Under the pieces are notes generated by a model. It saw nothing but the letters and a program-made list of their open reading frames with translations. It was not told the origin of the DNA and made no database searches. A program made the translations under genes and the position numbers. 9,100 nt of DNA from Candidatus Falkowiibacteriota bacterium (GTDB lineage Bacteria; Patescibacteriota; Patescibacteriia; UBA2591; JABMQE01), in the NCBI GenBank assembly GCA_013203415.1, contig JABMQE010000089.1:1-9100 (forward strand). The letters run 5' to 3'. Positions 1 to 5,788 of this stretch are shown piece after piece. The stretch's first letter is position 1, and each line of letters opens with the position of its first letter.

Positions 1-127
1 ATATAACACCGGGCTCATTTTGCAATTCAAAAGTCATTTTAGGATCTATTTGTTCTTTATCGATCAGTGGTATTTCCGTGTGTTCGTCCGCAAGCTCTCT
101 ATCAAAGCTAAATGTTTCTTTCTCCAT
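1..127 (-). CDS. Unrecognised protein, N-terminal part only
   Basis: An open frame starts at an ATG at 127 and reads leftward through 42 codons without a stop, off the window edge. The visible N-terminus begins MEKETFSFDRELADEHTEIP and is acidic and polar, with no signal peptide, membrane segment or familiar motif. It starts only 20 bases after the stop of the methyltransferase gene, so the two are probably co-transcribed from the leftward promoter at 1259-1287. No SD precedes the ATG (the bases just before it are AGAACTTTT). The AT-rich composition matches the methyltransferase and differs from the genes right of 1500. I do not recognise the family. It could be a partner or target of the methyltransferase, but nothing in the sequence shows this. 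Confidence 0.5.
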   Translation of the reverse strand, partial: MEKETFSFDRELADEHTEIPLIDKEQIDPKMTFELQNEPGVI

Positions 128-147
128 AAAAGTTCTAATTTAAAAAT

Positions 148-962
148 TTATTTCTTTAAAAAATGAATTTTATAGATATCTGAAAAGATATCCACTCCTT
201 GTCTCATTTTTTTTATTTTAAAGTATTTGGAAAATTGCTTGTTCAGATCCTTGAGTTCGGGAACGGCTACTCCTTTAATTTCATACTTTAAGCGATCGCC
301 CCAATATTTATACTCAGCAGAAGTTATGTTCTTTTTCTTTCTTAGATCCTCTAGATCGCTTTTTAGCTTGTCTATATCAGCAAACTCAGAACTATTGATA
401 TACGCAGGATATACATATCCGGCAGTAGAAGCATAAAAGTTTACATTCGGATAATTTTTTCTGACAAATTTAAGCACTGTCTCAAAATCCAATAATTTTT
501 CTTTTGGTTTTATCCAGCTTCTTAGGATTGCTAGCCCGTCTTTGGTTAGCATGTCGCGTATTCTTTTTAGCATTAATTGACGGTTCTCATTATCAAGCAT
601 ATTTACAACCAAGTCGCCGAGAATTAAATCAAATTTTGCCCTGCTTTTCATCTTTCTCCAATCCATCTCTAAAAATTTTCTTTTCCTTTATACATCATAT
701 ATTGTTCAGACAGTATTTCTAAATGTAACTTAGAAAAATCTACCATTGTTATCTCCATGCCGTACTTATGGGCTAAGCTTCTGAATTCCACAGTACAACC
801 TAAGATCGCTAATTTATACTTTTTTCGAGGATTTGATTTGACTAAATCAACAAAACATTTTTCAATAACAGCCAGCTCAGAGATAGAAGGCCTGGTTGGC
901 GGTAAATAATTTTTCCAATCCTTTGCCTTAGCTTTAGCCCATGTAAATTTTTTATTAGTCAT
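148..962 (-). pseudogene. Class I SAM-dependent methyltransferase, split by one frameshift
   Basis: Two leftward frames together make one methyltransferase of about 271 residues. The first (962-669, 97 aa) holds the SAM-binding motif I as KLAILGCTVEFRSLAHKYG, the variant with LGxTxExRxLA instead of a glycine-rich loop, then strand 2 ending in the acidic residue of MVDFSK. It stops at TAG (671-669). The second (666-148, 172 aa) continues with DLILGDLVVNMLD (motif IV region) and MLTKDGLAILRSW, the usual motif VI strand, then a lysine-rich C-terminal half. Adding one T to the T5 run (671-675) joins them as ENF-LE-MDWRKM with no residues lost. The acceptor substrate is not evident. No SD precedes either ATG. 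The break is a recent one-base deletion, a sequencing error, or possibly a slippage site; all other coding signs are intact. The gene is more AT-rich than those to its right. Confidence 0.75.
669..678 (-). other. Frameshift point with a slippery-type heptamer and stop
   Basis: On the minus strand the codons are GAA AAT TTT TAG. The bases A-AAT-TTT (678-672) fit the X-XXY-YYZ form of a -1 slippage heptamer, and the zero-frame stop follows at once. A -1 slip gives exactly the joined methyltransferase frame (TTA GAG ATG GAT). A T5 homopolymer is equally typical of an indel or read error, which I consider more likely. I did not identify a clear stimulatory stem just downstream. Confidence 0.4.
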
Positions 963-1302
963 ATTTGTTTTTAAATAATTAAATAGTTTACTTGTTGTAA
1001 ATAATAATTTTTACTTAGAATCAAAGTAAATTGTTAATTCTTAGTTTATTTAATATATAATAAATTAACTTATTTTCGTAGCGGAGCGGAGAAAATACAA
1101 TATTTCCCCTAATTAATAAAATAAAAAAATCAAATTTTTGCCGTGTTTTAAACACTAAATATTAAAAATCCACAAGATATAAAATTTATTTCGTACAACA
1201 AGTTATATACGAACTTATTATCTTTTTTATCTAATTTTTACTGATTTATTCTATTATCATTATAATTTAGTTGTCATATTTTATCAACTTTATTATCCCC
1301 AA
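963..1302. other. AT-rich gene-free stretch with short inverted repeats
   Basis: About 340 bases of very AT-rich DNA hold no convincing gene. Visible structures are GTGTTT-T-AAACAC (1143-1155), TTCGTA...TACGAA (1190-1195 with 1208-1213), and ATTTTC...GAAAAT around a GC-rich loop (about 1073-1098). It probably forms the long 5' leader of the leftward methyltransferase transcript. The inverted repeats could be protein-binding sites. No function can be assigned from sequence. Confidence 0.5.
1259..1287 (-). promoter_or_regulatory. Leftward sigma-70-type promoter for the methyltransferase unit
   Basis: On the minus strand TTGATA (1287-1282) is followed after exactly 17 bases by a perfect TATAAT (1264-1259). 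Transcription would start near 1252, about 290 bases before the methyltransferase ATG. AT-rich DNA yields chance matches, but the spacing and the perfect -10 are good. Confidence 0.5.
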
Positions 1303-1407
1303 TTAATTACCGTAATTAAGAATACCTACTTTGTTTCTAAAAAAAGTTCTAACATCCTCCACTAAGCCACCGTCTTCACCAAGTCCTAAAGTACATTCGA
1401 GCGCGTG

Positions 1408-1439
1408 TTTAGGGAGTTCGATCCTTCCACACCCGCTCC
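1408..1439 (+). other. tRNA 3'-end-like remnant (possibly tRNA-Gly), candidate attachment site
   Basis: GGGAG-TTCGATC-CTTCC (1412-1428) has the form of a T arm: a five-pair stem (one G-T) and a seven-base loop with the invariant TTCGA. It is followed by ACACCCGCTCC, resembling the acceptor end of bacterial tRNA-Gly (CACCCGC, then T, then CC). One extra A (1429) sits between the stem and acceptor. No matching 5' half (GCGGGTG) or anticodon arm lies upstream, so this is not an intact tRNA. Its place at the border of the AT-rich stretch fits a displaced tRNA 3' end left by an integrative element. A chance resemblance, or coding sequence on the other strand, is possible. Confidence 0.3.
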
Positions 1440-1450
1440 TTTTTTTAAAC

Positions 1451-1477
1451 TTGACAAATTCGCTAATAACATATAAC
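1451..1477 (+). promoter_or_regulatory. Probable rplA promoter
   Basis: A perfect TTGACA (1451-1456) is followed by TATAAC at 1472-1477 (15-base spacing) or TAACAT at 1474-1479 (17-base spacing). The -10 lies in a 7-base repeat that supplies several further TATAAC hexamers. The start would fall near 1485, giving a leader of about 75 bases before rplA. Confidence 0.55.
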
Positions 1478-1499
1478 ATATAACGTATAACTTATAACT
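1465..1499 (+). repeat. 7-base tandem repeat, TATAACN type
   Basis: The stretch reads as AATAACA followed by four units of TATAACN (N = A, G, T, T). Every unit carries a -10-like hexamer, so the array overlaps the rplA promoter. AT-rich arrays with the same 7-base period but another unit occur at 6843-6874 and 8540-8625. Confidence 0.75.
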
Positions 1500-1508
1500 T
1501 CAATCTAT

Positions 1509-1553
1509 GTGGAAGCGTTGGTTTAGTCCCCAATGCGCTCGCACCACCAGGAG
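1509..1553 (+). promoter_or_regulatory. rplA leader hairpin and SD, candidate L1 autoregulatory site
   Basis: GCGTTGG (1515-1521) pairs with CCAATGC (1530-1536) around an 8-base loop. GTGG (1509-1512) can pair with CCAC (1544-1547), leaving an asymmetric internal loop with GGAA-type bases. AGGAG (1549-1553) then lies 9 bases before the ATG at 1563. L1 is known to repress its own mRNA by binding a leader structure that imitates its 23S rRNA site. That this hairpin is such a site is inference from position and shape only. Confidence 0.4.
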
Positions 1554-1562
1554 AACAAAAAC

Positions 1563-2234
1563 ATGCGTTCAAAACGTTATCAAGAACAAAAAAAACAAAT
1601 CGAAAAAGACAAAGTCTACACCCTAGACGAAGCTCTAGACCTGCTTAAAAGCTCATCCAAAAGCAAGTTTGATGAAAGCGTAGAAATCCACCTTAGCTTA
1701 GGCATAGATCCAAAAGACGGCGAACAATTAATCAGAGGCAGCATTACTTTGCCTCATGCTACCGGCAAAACCAAAAAAATCGCTGCTTTTACCAGTTCGC
1801 CAGACAAAGCCAAAAAAGCCGGCGCTAGTTTAGCTGGTGGCACCGAACTTATAGATGAAATCAAAAAAACCGAAAAAACCGATTTCGAAGTGGCAGTAGC
1901 CGAACCCGCCTTGATGAAAGACCTTGCTAAAATCGCCCGCCTTCTAGGCCCCCGCGGCCTGATGCCAACGCCAAAATCCGGCACCGTAACTCCTGATATC
2001 GAAAAAGCCATAAAAGAATTAGCTGCTGGCAAAATAAACTTTAAGAATGATGATACTGCCAACATCCATCAGCTAATCGGCAAGATCTCCCTAGACAAAG
2101 AAAAGCTGGCCGAAAACATAACTGCTTTTGCCGAAGCCATAGAAAAGGCCAGACCATCCGCCAGCAAAGGCGAGCATATTAAAAGCATAACCCTTTGCAC
2201 TACAATGGGACCAGGCATAAAAATTTCATTATAA
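1563..2234 (+). CDS. rplA: Large ribosomal subunit protein L1 (uL1)
   Basis: L1 binds 23S rRNA at the mobile L1 stalk, helps release tRNA from the E site, and represses its own operon in many bacteria. The 223-aa product is near the usual length (about 230). Domain I is formed by the N- and C-terminal parts (about 1-66 and 156-223), with domain II inserted between. Family signatures visible are LPHATGKTKKIAAF (63-76), LLGPRGLMPTPKSGTVTP (127-144) and TTMGPGI (213-219). The start at 1563 is preferred over an in-frame ATG at 1533: it has AGGAG nine bases upstream, matches the family N-terminus, and the earlier ATG lies inside the leader hairpin. The usual neighbour rplK is not adjacent. The gene has its own promoter and terminator, so it appears monocistronic. 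It is one of two genes here with a clear SD. Confidence 0.97.
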   Translation: MRSKRYQEQKKQIEKDKVYTLDEALDLLKSSSKSKFDESVEIHLSLGIDPKDGEQLIRGSITLPHATGKTKKIAAFTSSPDKAKKAGASLAGGTELIDEIKKTEKTDFEVAVAEPALMKDLAKIARLLGPRGLMPTPKSGTVTPDIEKAIKELAAGKINFKNDDTANIHQLIGKISLDKEKLAENITAFAEAIEKARPSASKGEHIKSITLCTTMGPGIKISL

Positions 2235-2247
2235 TCTCAAATCATAT

Positions 2248-2290
2248 AAAACAAGCCCAAGCTATCCACAAGCCAGGGCTTGTTTTGATT
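2248..2290. terminator. Bidirectional hairpin terminator after rplA (copy 1 of a repeat)
   Basis: AAAACAAGCCC (2248-2258) and GGGCTTGTTTT (2276-2286) form an 11-pair perfect stem with an A-tract on one side and a T-tract on the other, so it can end transcription in both directions. The 43 bases 2248-2290 recur identically at 2791-2833. The loop contains CTATCCACA, one base from a DnaA box. Confidence 0.85.
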
Positions 2291-2310
2291 TTAACCGCTT
2301 GTTAAGATAA

Positions 2311-2316
2311 TATAAT
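2311..2316 (+). promoter_or_regulatory. -10 box for the FN3 gene
   Basis: A perfect TATAAT lies 25 bases after the rplA terminator and 59 bases before the FN3 ATG. No good -35 is present at 17 bases (ATTTTA); TTGATT at 2285-2290 is 20 bases away. The message would start near 2323. Confidence 0.4.
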
Positions 2317-2375
2317 CTAAAAAATCCCAAAGGTCGCTTAAATATTACTTAATCTTAATTTTTAACTTTCAGCCC

Positions 2376-2780
2376 ATGAAAAAATTATTAATCTTCTCTC
2401 TTGTTTGCGCTTTCGCCTTAACTGGCCTCACTGTTAGTGCTGCCCGCCCTCCCAAAAAAGGAGGTCCATCTTTACCAGCTCCATCAAACTTTGATGCCAC
2501 TACTGTCTCTAATTCCGAGATTGATTTAACTTGGCAGGATAATTCCGACAATGAAGATGGCTTCAAAATCGAAAGAGGACTAGACGGCCAATCATTTTCT
2601 CAAATAGACACAGTTAGCGCTAATGTCACCTCCTATGAAGATACTGGCCTTAGTGATGAAACTACCTATTATTATCGCGTTCGCGCTTATAAAAGAAAGA
2701 ACAAGAAGCATACTATCCATTCCGATTACTCGAATACTACCAGCACCACAACATATGCCTCCTCGACACCAAGCAATTAA
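2376..2780 (+). CDS. Small secreted fibronectin type III domain protein
   Basis: The 134-aa product starts with a classic signal peptide: MKK, then a hydrophobic core LLIFSLVCAFALTGLTV and a likely cleavage after VSA (about residue 22). A short proline- and lysine-rich linker (ARPPKKGGPSLPAP) leads into a single fibronectin type III domain (about 36-125). Typical FN3 features are LTWQDNS, the GFKIERG strand, YEDTGLSDETTYYYRVRAY and a final SDYSN. The C-terminus is a Ser/Thr-rich tail. There is no membrane anchor or sorting motif, so it is probably released or loosely wall-associated; a role in surface binding is inference. The gene stands alone between two identical terminators, with a -10 box at 2311 and no SD before the ATG. 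FN3 domains spread readily between genomes. Confidence 0.85.
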   Translation: MKKLLIFSLVCAFALTGLTVSAARPPKKGGPSLPAPSNFDATTVSNSEIDLTWQDNSDNEDGFKIERGLDGQSFSQIDTVSANVTSYEDTGLSDETTYYYRVRAYKRKNKKHTIHSDYSNTTSTTTYASSTPSN

Positions 2781-2790
2781 TTTGCACAAA

Positions 2791-2833
2791 AAAACAAGCC
2801 CAAGCTATCCACAAGCCAGGGCTTGTTTTGATT
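2791..2833. terminator. Bidirectional hairpin terminator after the FN3 gene (copy 2)
   Basis: Identical over 43 bases to 2248-2290: AAAACAAGCCC (2791-2801) pairs with GGGCTTGTTTT (2819-2829). The likeness continues beyond the hairpin at the same offset, with CTTGTTAA (2298-2305 and 2841-2848) and a following TATA-rich stretch. The repeat unit thus resembles a terminator plus the start of a promoter. Confidence 0.85.
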
Positions 2834-2857
2834 CCAGCAACTTGTTAAACTATATAA

Positions 2858-2990
2858 ATACGAAAGATGCGAAAGAATGCGAAACCACGAAACATGCGAA
2901 AAATTCCCATAGCTTAACTTTCGCATTTTCGCCTCTCGGCCCTGAGCCGCGTCGAAGGGTAGTTTCGCATTATTTTCGTAGTTTCGCATC
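2858..2990. repeat. Inverted clusters of TGCGAAA / TTTCGCA around a palindromic repeat
   Basis: TGCGAAA occurs at 2868-2874, 2878-2884 and 2895-2901. The inverse TTTCGCA occurs at 2919-2925, 2963-2969 and 2982-2988, with variants TTTTCGCC (2926) and TTTTCGTA (2973). Between the right-hand copies lies CCCTGAGCCGCGTCGAAGGG (2940-2959), related to 8859-8876. The two arms could fold into a large imperfect hairpin. No gene is present between the FN3 terminator and 3056. Confidence 0.7.
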
Positions 2991-3043
2991 AACTCAAACA
3001 AAAACAAAATTGGAGAACTTTCCTATAGCGGTCTCTAATTTTT

Positions 3044-3049
3044 TATATA
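3044..3049 (+). promoter_or_regulatory. -10 box directly before the deaminase-kinase ATG (leaderless type)
   Basis: TATATA ends 6 bases before the ATG at 3056, so the transcription start would coincide with the start codon. There is no SD. The -35 is poor. Confidence 0.4.
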
Positions 3050-3055
3050 CATTTT

Positions 3056-4201
3056 ATGGAGAAAAGACCAACCAACAAAGAGGAGTATTATCTAAACATT
3101 GCCCGTGAAGTGGCTCGTAAATCAAAATGCTACCGTGCCATGTCCGGCTCTGTTATTGTTCGCGACGACCAAATCGTTTCTGCCGGCTACATCGGCGCTC
3201 CCCGGAAAACCAAAGATTGCTTCGAACGCGGAAACTGCCTAAGAAACAAGCTTAATGTTCCCCGGGGCCAGCGCTACGAACTTTGCCGCAGCGTCCATGC
3301 CGAACAAAACGCCATCATCAATGCCGCCCGCGCTGGGGTTAATGTTCTTGGCGGCGACATGTATCTTTATGGCGAAAGGGTAGAAAAAGATGGCACCCAA
3401 GAGGTAATGGATATGACTCCCTGCTCTTTTTGCAAAAGGATGGTTATTAATGCCGGGCTTAATCGGATTGTCTGTTCCCGCCAAGATGGTGATATAAATG
3501 TGTTTCATGTTTTAGATTGGATAAGGGATTGGCAGGTAGGCGATATTGTTGATGATGCTTTTCAGTACGGCCAGGGCCTAAAGGTTTATAAAGAAGGCGA
3601 AGACCCCCTAAAAAAAGAAGATCCAACATCCCCCAAAAAACAAAAACAAATTATTGGCGTCACTGGCACGTACTCGGCTGGCAAAGATACTGTTGCCGAA
3701 TATCTAAAAAACAAGGGCTTTTCTCATTTTTCCTGCTCCGACATCCTTCGTGATGAAGCCGAAAAAATGGGCCTAGAAAAAAACCGCGACAACTTAATAA
3801 AAATTGGCAATGATTTACGCCGTCAGTTTGGAGTTGGGATATTAGGCAGCAGGATTTTGGAAAAGATAGAAAAAAACAGCTTAACTCAAACAGCAGTTTC
3901 CAGCATCCGCAACCCCGGCGAAATAGAAGAGCTAAAAAAATCAGACAGTTTCTATCTCATAAAAATCGATGCCCCCCTTCCTCTTCGTTATTCCCGCGCC
4001 AAAGCCCGCGGTGATATCGAGGATAATGTCAGCTTCGATAGATTCAAAGCCCAAGAAGAAAGCGAAATGAAAAGTCCAGACCCTGCCAACCAGCAAATAA
4101 TCGCCTGTATGAACATGGCTGATTTTACAATTATCAACGACTCAACCCTAACTAACCTCCATGCAAAAATTGACCAAGTGTTGGAAAAAATAGTAAAATA
4201 A
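3056..4201 (+). CDS. dCMP deaminase fused to a P-loop nucleotide kinase-like domain
   Basis: The 381-aa protein has two domains. Residues 1 to about 185 are a deoxycytidylate deaminase (ComEB-like), which turns dCMP into dUMP. They show the zinc and catalytic motif HAEQNAI (His81, Glu83) and PCSFC (Cys123, Cys126), plus the Cys-rich insert KTKDCFERGNC (Cys55, Cys61) and Cys77 seen in this subfamily. A short charged linker (about 183-198) leads to a P-loop domain with Walker A GTYSAGKDT (204-212), then FSHFSCSDILRDEAEK, as in dephospho-CoA kinase, archaeal UPF0200 and phage deoxynucleotide kinase relatives. Deaminases of this family are normally 150-190 aa, so the kinase half is an added domain. 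With thyA, a dihydrofolate reductase and tmk downstream, a deoxynucleotide substrate is plausible but unproven. No SD is present. A hairpin repeat separates it from thyA. Confidence 0.9.
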   Translation: MEKRPTNKEEYYLNIAREVARKSKCYRAMSGSVIVRDDQIVSAGYIGAPRKTKDCFERGNCLRNKLNVPRGQRYELCRSVHAEQNAIINAARAGVNVLGGDMYLYGERVEKDGTQEVMDMTPCSFCKRMVINAGLNRIVCSRQDGDINVFHVLDWIRDWQVGDIVDDAFQYGQGLKVYKEGEDPLKKEDPTSPKKQKQIIGVTGTYSAGKDTVAEYLKNKGFSHFSCSDILRDEAEKMGLEKNRDNLIKIGNDLRRQFGVGILGSRILEKIEKNSLTQTAVSSIRNPGEIEELKKSDSFYLIKIDAPLPLRYSRAKARGDIEDNVSFDRFKAQEESEMKSPDPANQQIIACMNMADFTIINDSTLTNLHAKIDQVLEKIVK

Positions 4202-4203
4202 AT

Positions 4204-4231
4204 GTAAGGGCGTATGGCTATATGCCCCTAC
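4204..4231. repeat. Short hairpin repeat between the deaminase-kinase gene and thyA
   Basis: GTAAGGGCGTAT (4204-4215) pairs with ATATGCCCCTAC (4220-4231) with one mismatch and one G-T pair around a GGCT loop. It resembles the dispersed GTAGGGGC...GCCCCTAC intergenic hairpins of many bacteria. It begins 3 bases after the stop and could also weaken read-through or protect the 3' end of the mRNA. Confidence 0.65.
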
Positions 4232-4234
4232 AAA

Positions 4235-4240
4235 TATAAT
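4235..4240 (+). promoter_or_regulatory. -10 box for thyA (near-leaderless)
   Basis: A perfect TATAAT ends 10 bases before the thyA ATG, so a start 6-7 bases downstream leaves a leader of only 3-4 bases. The bases at -35 fall in the hairpin repeat and do not match the consensus. No SD is present. Confidence 0.45.
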
Positions 4241-4250
4241 CGTAACCTCA

Positions 4251-5123
4251 ATGCAACAATACCTCGACATCGTAAAAGACATCCTAGAAAACGGTGAGAA
4301 AAAGCCAAACCGCACTGGCATCGATACCATTGTTGTTCCTGGCGTTATGTTTAAGCATGATATGTCAGCTGGCTTTCCCTTGCTTACCACCAAAAAAACT
4401 CCTTTCCGTCTGGTTGCTTCCGAGCTGGAGTTTTTTATAAAAGGCATAACAGACAAAAAGTGGCTTCAGGATAGAGGCAATCATATTTGGGATGAATGGG
4501 CCAGCCCCAAGAAAGCTCCTTATGGTCATGATGAGGAATCCAAAAAAAGGATGGCAAGCGAGCGCGACTTAGGCCCTATTTATGGCTGGCAATGGCGCCA
4601 TTTTAATGCCGAGTACAAAGATTATAATACTGATTATACGAATCAAGGCGTAGACCAGCTAAAAAATGTTGTGGGAACGCTCAAAAAAAATCCAACCGAC
4701 CGCCGCATAATTATCTCTGCCTGGAATCCCAGTATGCTCGACCAAATGGCTCTGCCCCCTTGTCATTTTTGTTTTCAGATAACCACAACAAATGATAAAC
4801 TCAACCTTTTCTGGAGCCAGCGCTCTATCGACACCATGCTCGGTTTGCCCTTCAACATCGCCAGTTATGCCCTCCTCCTTCATCTATTAGCCAAAGAGTC
4901 AGGCCTAAAAGAGGGAACATTAGTCGGCTTTCTTTCTGATACTCAAATCTATGTAAATCATGTAGAAGGCGCCAAAGAGCAGCTTACCCGCGACCCTAAT
5001 AAATACCCCCTGCCAACAATAAAAACCAATGATTTTACCTCCATTTTCGACTGGCAATCCGAAGATACGGAATTAATAAACTACCAAAGCTATCCTAGGA
5101 TCTCGTTTGAGATAGCAGTGTAG
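4251..5123 (+). CDS. thyA: Thymidylate synthase (folate-dependent, ThyA type)
   Basis: ThyA methylates dUMP to dTMP with 5,10-methylene-tetrahydrofolate, yielding dihydrofolate. The 290-aa product lies within the usual 260-320 range. Visible motifs are the N-terminal RTGIDT (21-26) that binds phosphate, LGPIYGWQWRHF (108-119), the Arg pair in DRRIIISAWNP (150-160), the catalytic cysteine in PPCHFCFQ (Cys171), SQRSIDTMLGLPFNIASYALL (189-209, with the dUMP-contacting Asn202) and QIYVNH (232-237). It ends in EIAV, like the C-terminal AV of the family that closes the active site. It sits between the dCMP deaminase, which supplies dUMP, and a dihydrofolate reductase, which recycles its folate product. 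There is no SD; a TATAAT lies 10 bases before the ATG. Confidence 0.97.
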   Translation: MQQYLDIVKDILENGEKKPNRTGIDTIVVPGVMFKHDMSAGFPLLTTKKTPFRLVASELEFFIKGITDKKWLQDRGNHIWDEWASPKKAPYGHDEESKKRMASERDLGPIYGWQWRHFNAEYKDYNTDYTNQGVDQLKNVVGTLKKNPTDRRIIISAWNPSMLDQMALPPCHFCFQITTTNDKLNLFWSQRSIDTMLGLPFNIASYALLLHLLAKESGLKEGTLVGFLSDTQIYVNHVEGAKEQLTRDPNKYPLPTIKTNDFTSIFDWQSEDTELINYQSYPRISFEIAV

Positions 5124-5130
5124 CTTCGTG

Positions 5131-5184
5131 ATGTTGCGAGCGAGGGACCCTGCCCGCAGGCAGGGGACCGAGCGAAGCAACCTC
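5131..5184. repeat. REP-like hairpin after thyA
   Basis: CCCTGCC (5148-5154) and GGCAGGG (5159-5165) form a perfect 7-pair stem with a CGCA loop. Outside it GTTGC (5133-5137) can pair with GCAAC (5177-5181), with AGCGA-type sequence on both sides. It resembles the dispersed TTGCGAGCGA...GCGAAGCAA palindromes of many bacteria. There is no T-tract, so it is not a standard terminator. Confidence 0.7.
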
Positions 5185-5193
5185 CTCACCCAT

Positions 5194-5209
5194 TGTCATT
5201 GCAATGACA
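5194..5209. repeat. 16-bp perfect palindrome TGTCATTGCAATGACA
   Basis: The palindrome is exact and ends 16 bases before the dihydrofolate reductase ATG. It could be an operator for a dimeric regulator, or one more fragment of the neighbouring REP-like family, whose members often carry GTCATTGC. The second seems more likely. Confidence 0.6.
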
Positions 5210-5225
5210 GTTAATTCAAAAAAAC

Positions 5226-5741
5226 ATGAAGCTTATCCTAATGATGGCAATGACCCTAGACGGCATTATTGCCAAAGATAAAACCCAAAACGTGGACTGG
5301 TCATCCCCAGCCGATAAAAAGGCCTTTATTAAAGAGACCAAAAAGCATAAAGCCATTATTTTTGGCCAGACCACTTACGAAGTAATGGGCTCCCATCTGC
5401 CAGGGCGTTTTAATTTAGTGCTTACCATGACCCCGGAAAAGTATAAAGATAAGGAAGTTGCAGGCGAGCTCGGATTTTTCAAAGGCACGCCAGCCGAAGT
5501 ACTCAACCATCTCGAAAGCAAGGGCTTTGAAACCGCCATCTTAGGCGGCGGCGCCGGCACTAATGCCTCTTTTCTTAAAGCTAATCTTGTGGACGAAGTC
5601 CTCATCACTATTGAGGCCAAAATTTTTGGCCGCGGCCTGAACTTTACCGAAGGCAAGGATTTGGATATGGAACTAGAATTAATAGAAAGTAAAGAAATAG
5701 GGGATAATGCTGTCCAGCTAAGATATAGAGTAAAAAAATAA
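5226..5741 (+). CDS. Dihydrofolate reductase family protein
   Basis: It reduces dihydrofolate to tetrahydrofolate with NADPH, restoring the cofactor oxidised by the adjacent ThyA. The 171-aa product has the order of motifs of DHFR: MAMTLDGIIAKD (8-18), then VDWSSPADKKAF (23-34), where Trp25 and Asp30 line up with Trp22 and Asp27 of E. coli FolA; AIIFGQTTYEVMG (43-55); LPGR (58-61); and the NADPH-binding glycines in AILGGGAG (104-111). Near the end IFGRGLNF also recalls the RibD C-terminal (pyrimidine reductase) branch of the same fold. Gene context with thyA favours the folate role. There is no SD; only a weak TTAATT (5211) stands before the ATG. Its 3' end overlaps the T-tract of a leftward terminator. 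Confidence 0.88.
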   Translation: MKLILMMAMTLDGIIAKDKTQNVDWSSPADKKAFIKETKKHKAIIFGQTTYEVMGSHLPGRFNLVLTMTPEKYKDKEVAGELGFFKGTPAEVLNHLESKGFETAILGGGAGTNASFLKANLVDEVLITIEAKIFGRGLNFTEGKDLDMELELIESKEIGDNAVQLRYRVKK

Positions 5742-5788
5742 AAAAACACCCTGCCTCGCAAACCAACGTGGTCGGCAAAGGCAGGGTG
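5731..5788 (-). terminator. Strong leftward terminator
   Basis: On the minus strand CACCCTGCC (5788-5780) pairs perfectly with GGCAGGGTG (5755-5747), followed by a long T-tract (5746-5731, interrupted by an A). It ends the leftward transcript that begins near 6131. For rightward transcripts the hairpin has no T-tract after it, so it would not end dihydrofolate reductase mRNA in the standard way. Confidence 0.85.

Noticed and set aside
1340..1440. Complete tRNA gene
   Set aside because: Only the T arm and an acceptor-like end can be drawn. There is no 5' acceptor strand, D arm or anticodon arm, and there is one extra base after the T stem.
1303..1479. Leftward 58-codon ORF across the tRNA-like remnant
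   Set aside because: The peptide looks protein-like in part (GCGRIELPKHALECTLGLG), but antisense reading of tRNA-like DNA often does. There is no SD and its start lies in the 7-base repeat. It remains an alternative explanation for 1340-1440.
1533..1562. Upstream in-frame ATG for rplA
   Set aside because: It would add MRSHHQENKN from inside the leader hairpin and has no SD. The ATG at 1563 has AGGAG at the right distance and fits the L1 N-terminus.
2858..2990. CRISPR-like array
   Set aside because: The repeated motif is only 7 bases, in both orientations and with irregular spacing. There are no uniform spacers and no cas genes in the window.
5615..5631. 17-base palindrome GGCCAAAA-T-TTTTGGCC in the dihydrofolate reductase gene
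   Set aside because: The encoded EAKIFGRG fits the family at this position, so codon choice can produce it by chance. It is much weaker than the 24-bp one in gatB.
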